DNA of 64,000 bases, from the NCBI GenBank assembly GCA_000955875.1, contig JYOE01000013.1:1-64000 (forward strand), in the 5' to 3' direction. The position numbers and the translations under genes are program-made. Below are positions 63,414-64,000 of the stretch, in pieces (position 1 is the first letter of the stretch; each line of letters opens with the position of its first letter). Below the pieces are notes generated by a model. It was given only the letters and a program-made list of their open reading frames with translations. It was not told the DNA's origin and did no database searches. The stretch comes from Terrabacter sp. 28. GTDB lineage: Bacteria > Actinomycetota > Actinomycetes > Actinomycetales > Dermatophilaceae.

Positions 63414-63459
63414 ACCGTCGACGGTACCGCCGCGCGCTCTCTCGTGGCCGCCTTGGACA

Positions 63460-63499
63460 TTCGGCGATGTCGAACGTCCCGATGTTCGGCGATGCCGAA
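63460..63499. promoter_or_regulatory. paired IclR-type operators
   Basis: TTCGGCGATGCCGAA (63485-63499) is a perfect palindrome of 6-bp arms around GAT, and TTCGGCGATGTCGAA (63460-63474) is the same with one mismatch. The two start 25 bp apart, between the iclR and glpF start codons. They are the likely binding sites for the adjacent IclR regulator on both promoters. Confidence 0.8.
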
Positions 63500-63580
63500 C
63501 GGAGGCGGTGGCGACGCGTCGACGGCGCGCCTAGCGTCCGGGCGATCATCTGCGGATCACCTGGTCAAAGGAGACCCTCC

Positions 63581-64000
63581 ATGAACAGCAAGGAACCCAG
63601 TCTCACCGCTGAGCTGCTCGCCGAGTTCGCGGGCACGCTCGTCCTCATCCTCTTCGGGGTCGGCGTCGTCGCCCAGGTCGTCACGAGTGACGGAAACCTT
63701 GGCGACCACGACTCCATCGCCTGGGCCTGGGGCCTCGGCGTCACCTTCGGCGTGTACACCGCCGCCCGGGTCAGCGGCGCGCACCTCAACCCGGCCGTCA
63801 CGGTGGCACTCGCCGCCTTCGGCGGTTTCAGCTGGCGCAAGGTGCTGCCCTACTCGCTGGCCCAGCTCGCCGGGGCCTTCTCCGCCGCACTCGTCGTGCG
63901 CTGGGTCTACGCCCAGGCGATCGGCGCCGTCGATCCCGGCCACACCATCAAGACCCAGAGCATCTTCTCGACGCTTCCCGGCAATGGCGCCCTCGACATC
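63581..64000 (+). CDS. glpF: glycerol facilitator (MIP/aquaporin), partial
   Basis: The first 140 codons of an aquaglyceroporin are present; the gene runs off the right edge. The first helix is LLAEFAGTLVLILFGVGVVAQ, and SGAHLNPAVTVALAAFGGF carries the first NPA box at about 70-72. AAGGAG lies 7 bases before the ATG at 63581. It lets glycerol diffuse in for glpK. The second NPA/NPD box and the selectivity residues are outside the window. Confidence 0.92.
   Translation, partial: MNSKEPSLTAELLAEFAGTLVLILFGVGVVAQVVTSDGNLGDHDSIAWAWGLGVTFGVYTAARVSGAHLNPAVTVALAAFGGFSWRKVLPYSLAQLAGAFSAALVVRWVYAQAIGAVDPGHTIKTQSIFSTLPGNGALDI

Overview
The window is chromosomal DNA of a high-G+C actinobacterium (roughly 70% G+C by eye). 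The codon choice, the PknG/GlnX/GlnH signalling genes, the lysine-tailed topoisomerase I, the AfsR/SARP-type regulator, the Rv3654c-Rv3660c-like Tad locus and the many apparently leaderless promoters all fit this group. I suspect an Intrasporangiaceae-like member of the Micrococcales, but the sequence alone does not prove it. No rRNA, tRNA, CRISPR array, transposase, prophage or replication origin was seen, so this looks like ordinary chromosome with a few accessory islands.

Layout. 1-2300: gluconate uptake and phosphorylation (divergent gntR, gntKP). 2300-8300: a minus-strand run with an acyl-CoA dehydrogenase, an SCP2 lipid-binding protein, a PIG-L deacetylase, a GNAT acetyltransferase and topA. 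8565-9347: a DODA-type dioxygenase. 9754-23132: a tightly overlapping ten-gene plus-strand operon with TelA, a small protein, an AAA+ ATPase, GlnX, GlnH, a helical protein, PknG, a PP2C phosphatase, a vWA protein and an FHA protein. This is the standout locus: the mycobacterial glnX-glnH-pknG glutamate-sensing module embedded in a larger kinase/phosphatase/FHA apparatus with shared zinc ribbons. 23270-24266: a P-loop kinase and SoxR. 24328-28530: a SARP regulator flanked by two small secreted-protein genes, each transcription unit preceded by 11-bp-spaced GTTAG heptamer repeats. 28715-33456: a TetR-controlled heterodimeric ABC exporter. 33564-38254: a methyltransferase, an anti-sigma antagonist and an Hrq1/MrfA-like helicase. 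38406-41432: a large secreted subtilase. 41921-46636: a sulfate ABC importer operon followed by an Rrf2 regulator. 46679-51548: a complete Tad pilus locus. 52304-56962: a degenerate Fic protein, a toroid-fold protein, trpS behind a Trp-codon attenuator, a nucleotidyltransferase and PlsC. 57094-61029: PhoD behind a PHO-box-like repeat, then acetyl-CoA synthetase. 61117-64000: glycerol use (IclR-glpK divergent from glpF, cut by the window end).

Two themes run through the whole window. First, the octamer GTATGCCG occurs about 30 times, equally on both strands, in genes and between them, and forms inverted pairs at a palindrome and in a terminator. Second, many genes start on an ATG or GTG placed 5-8 bases after an xANNNT -10 element, which implies leaderless mRNAs.
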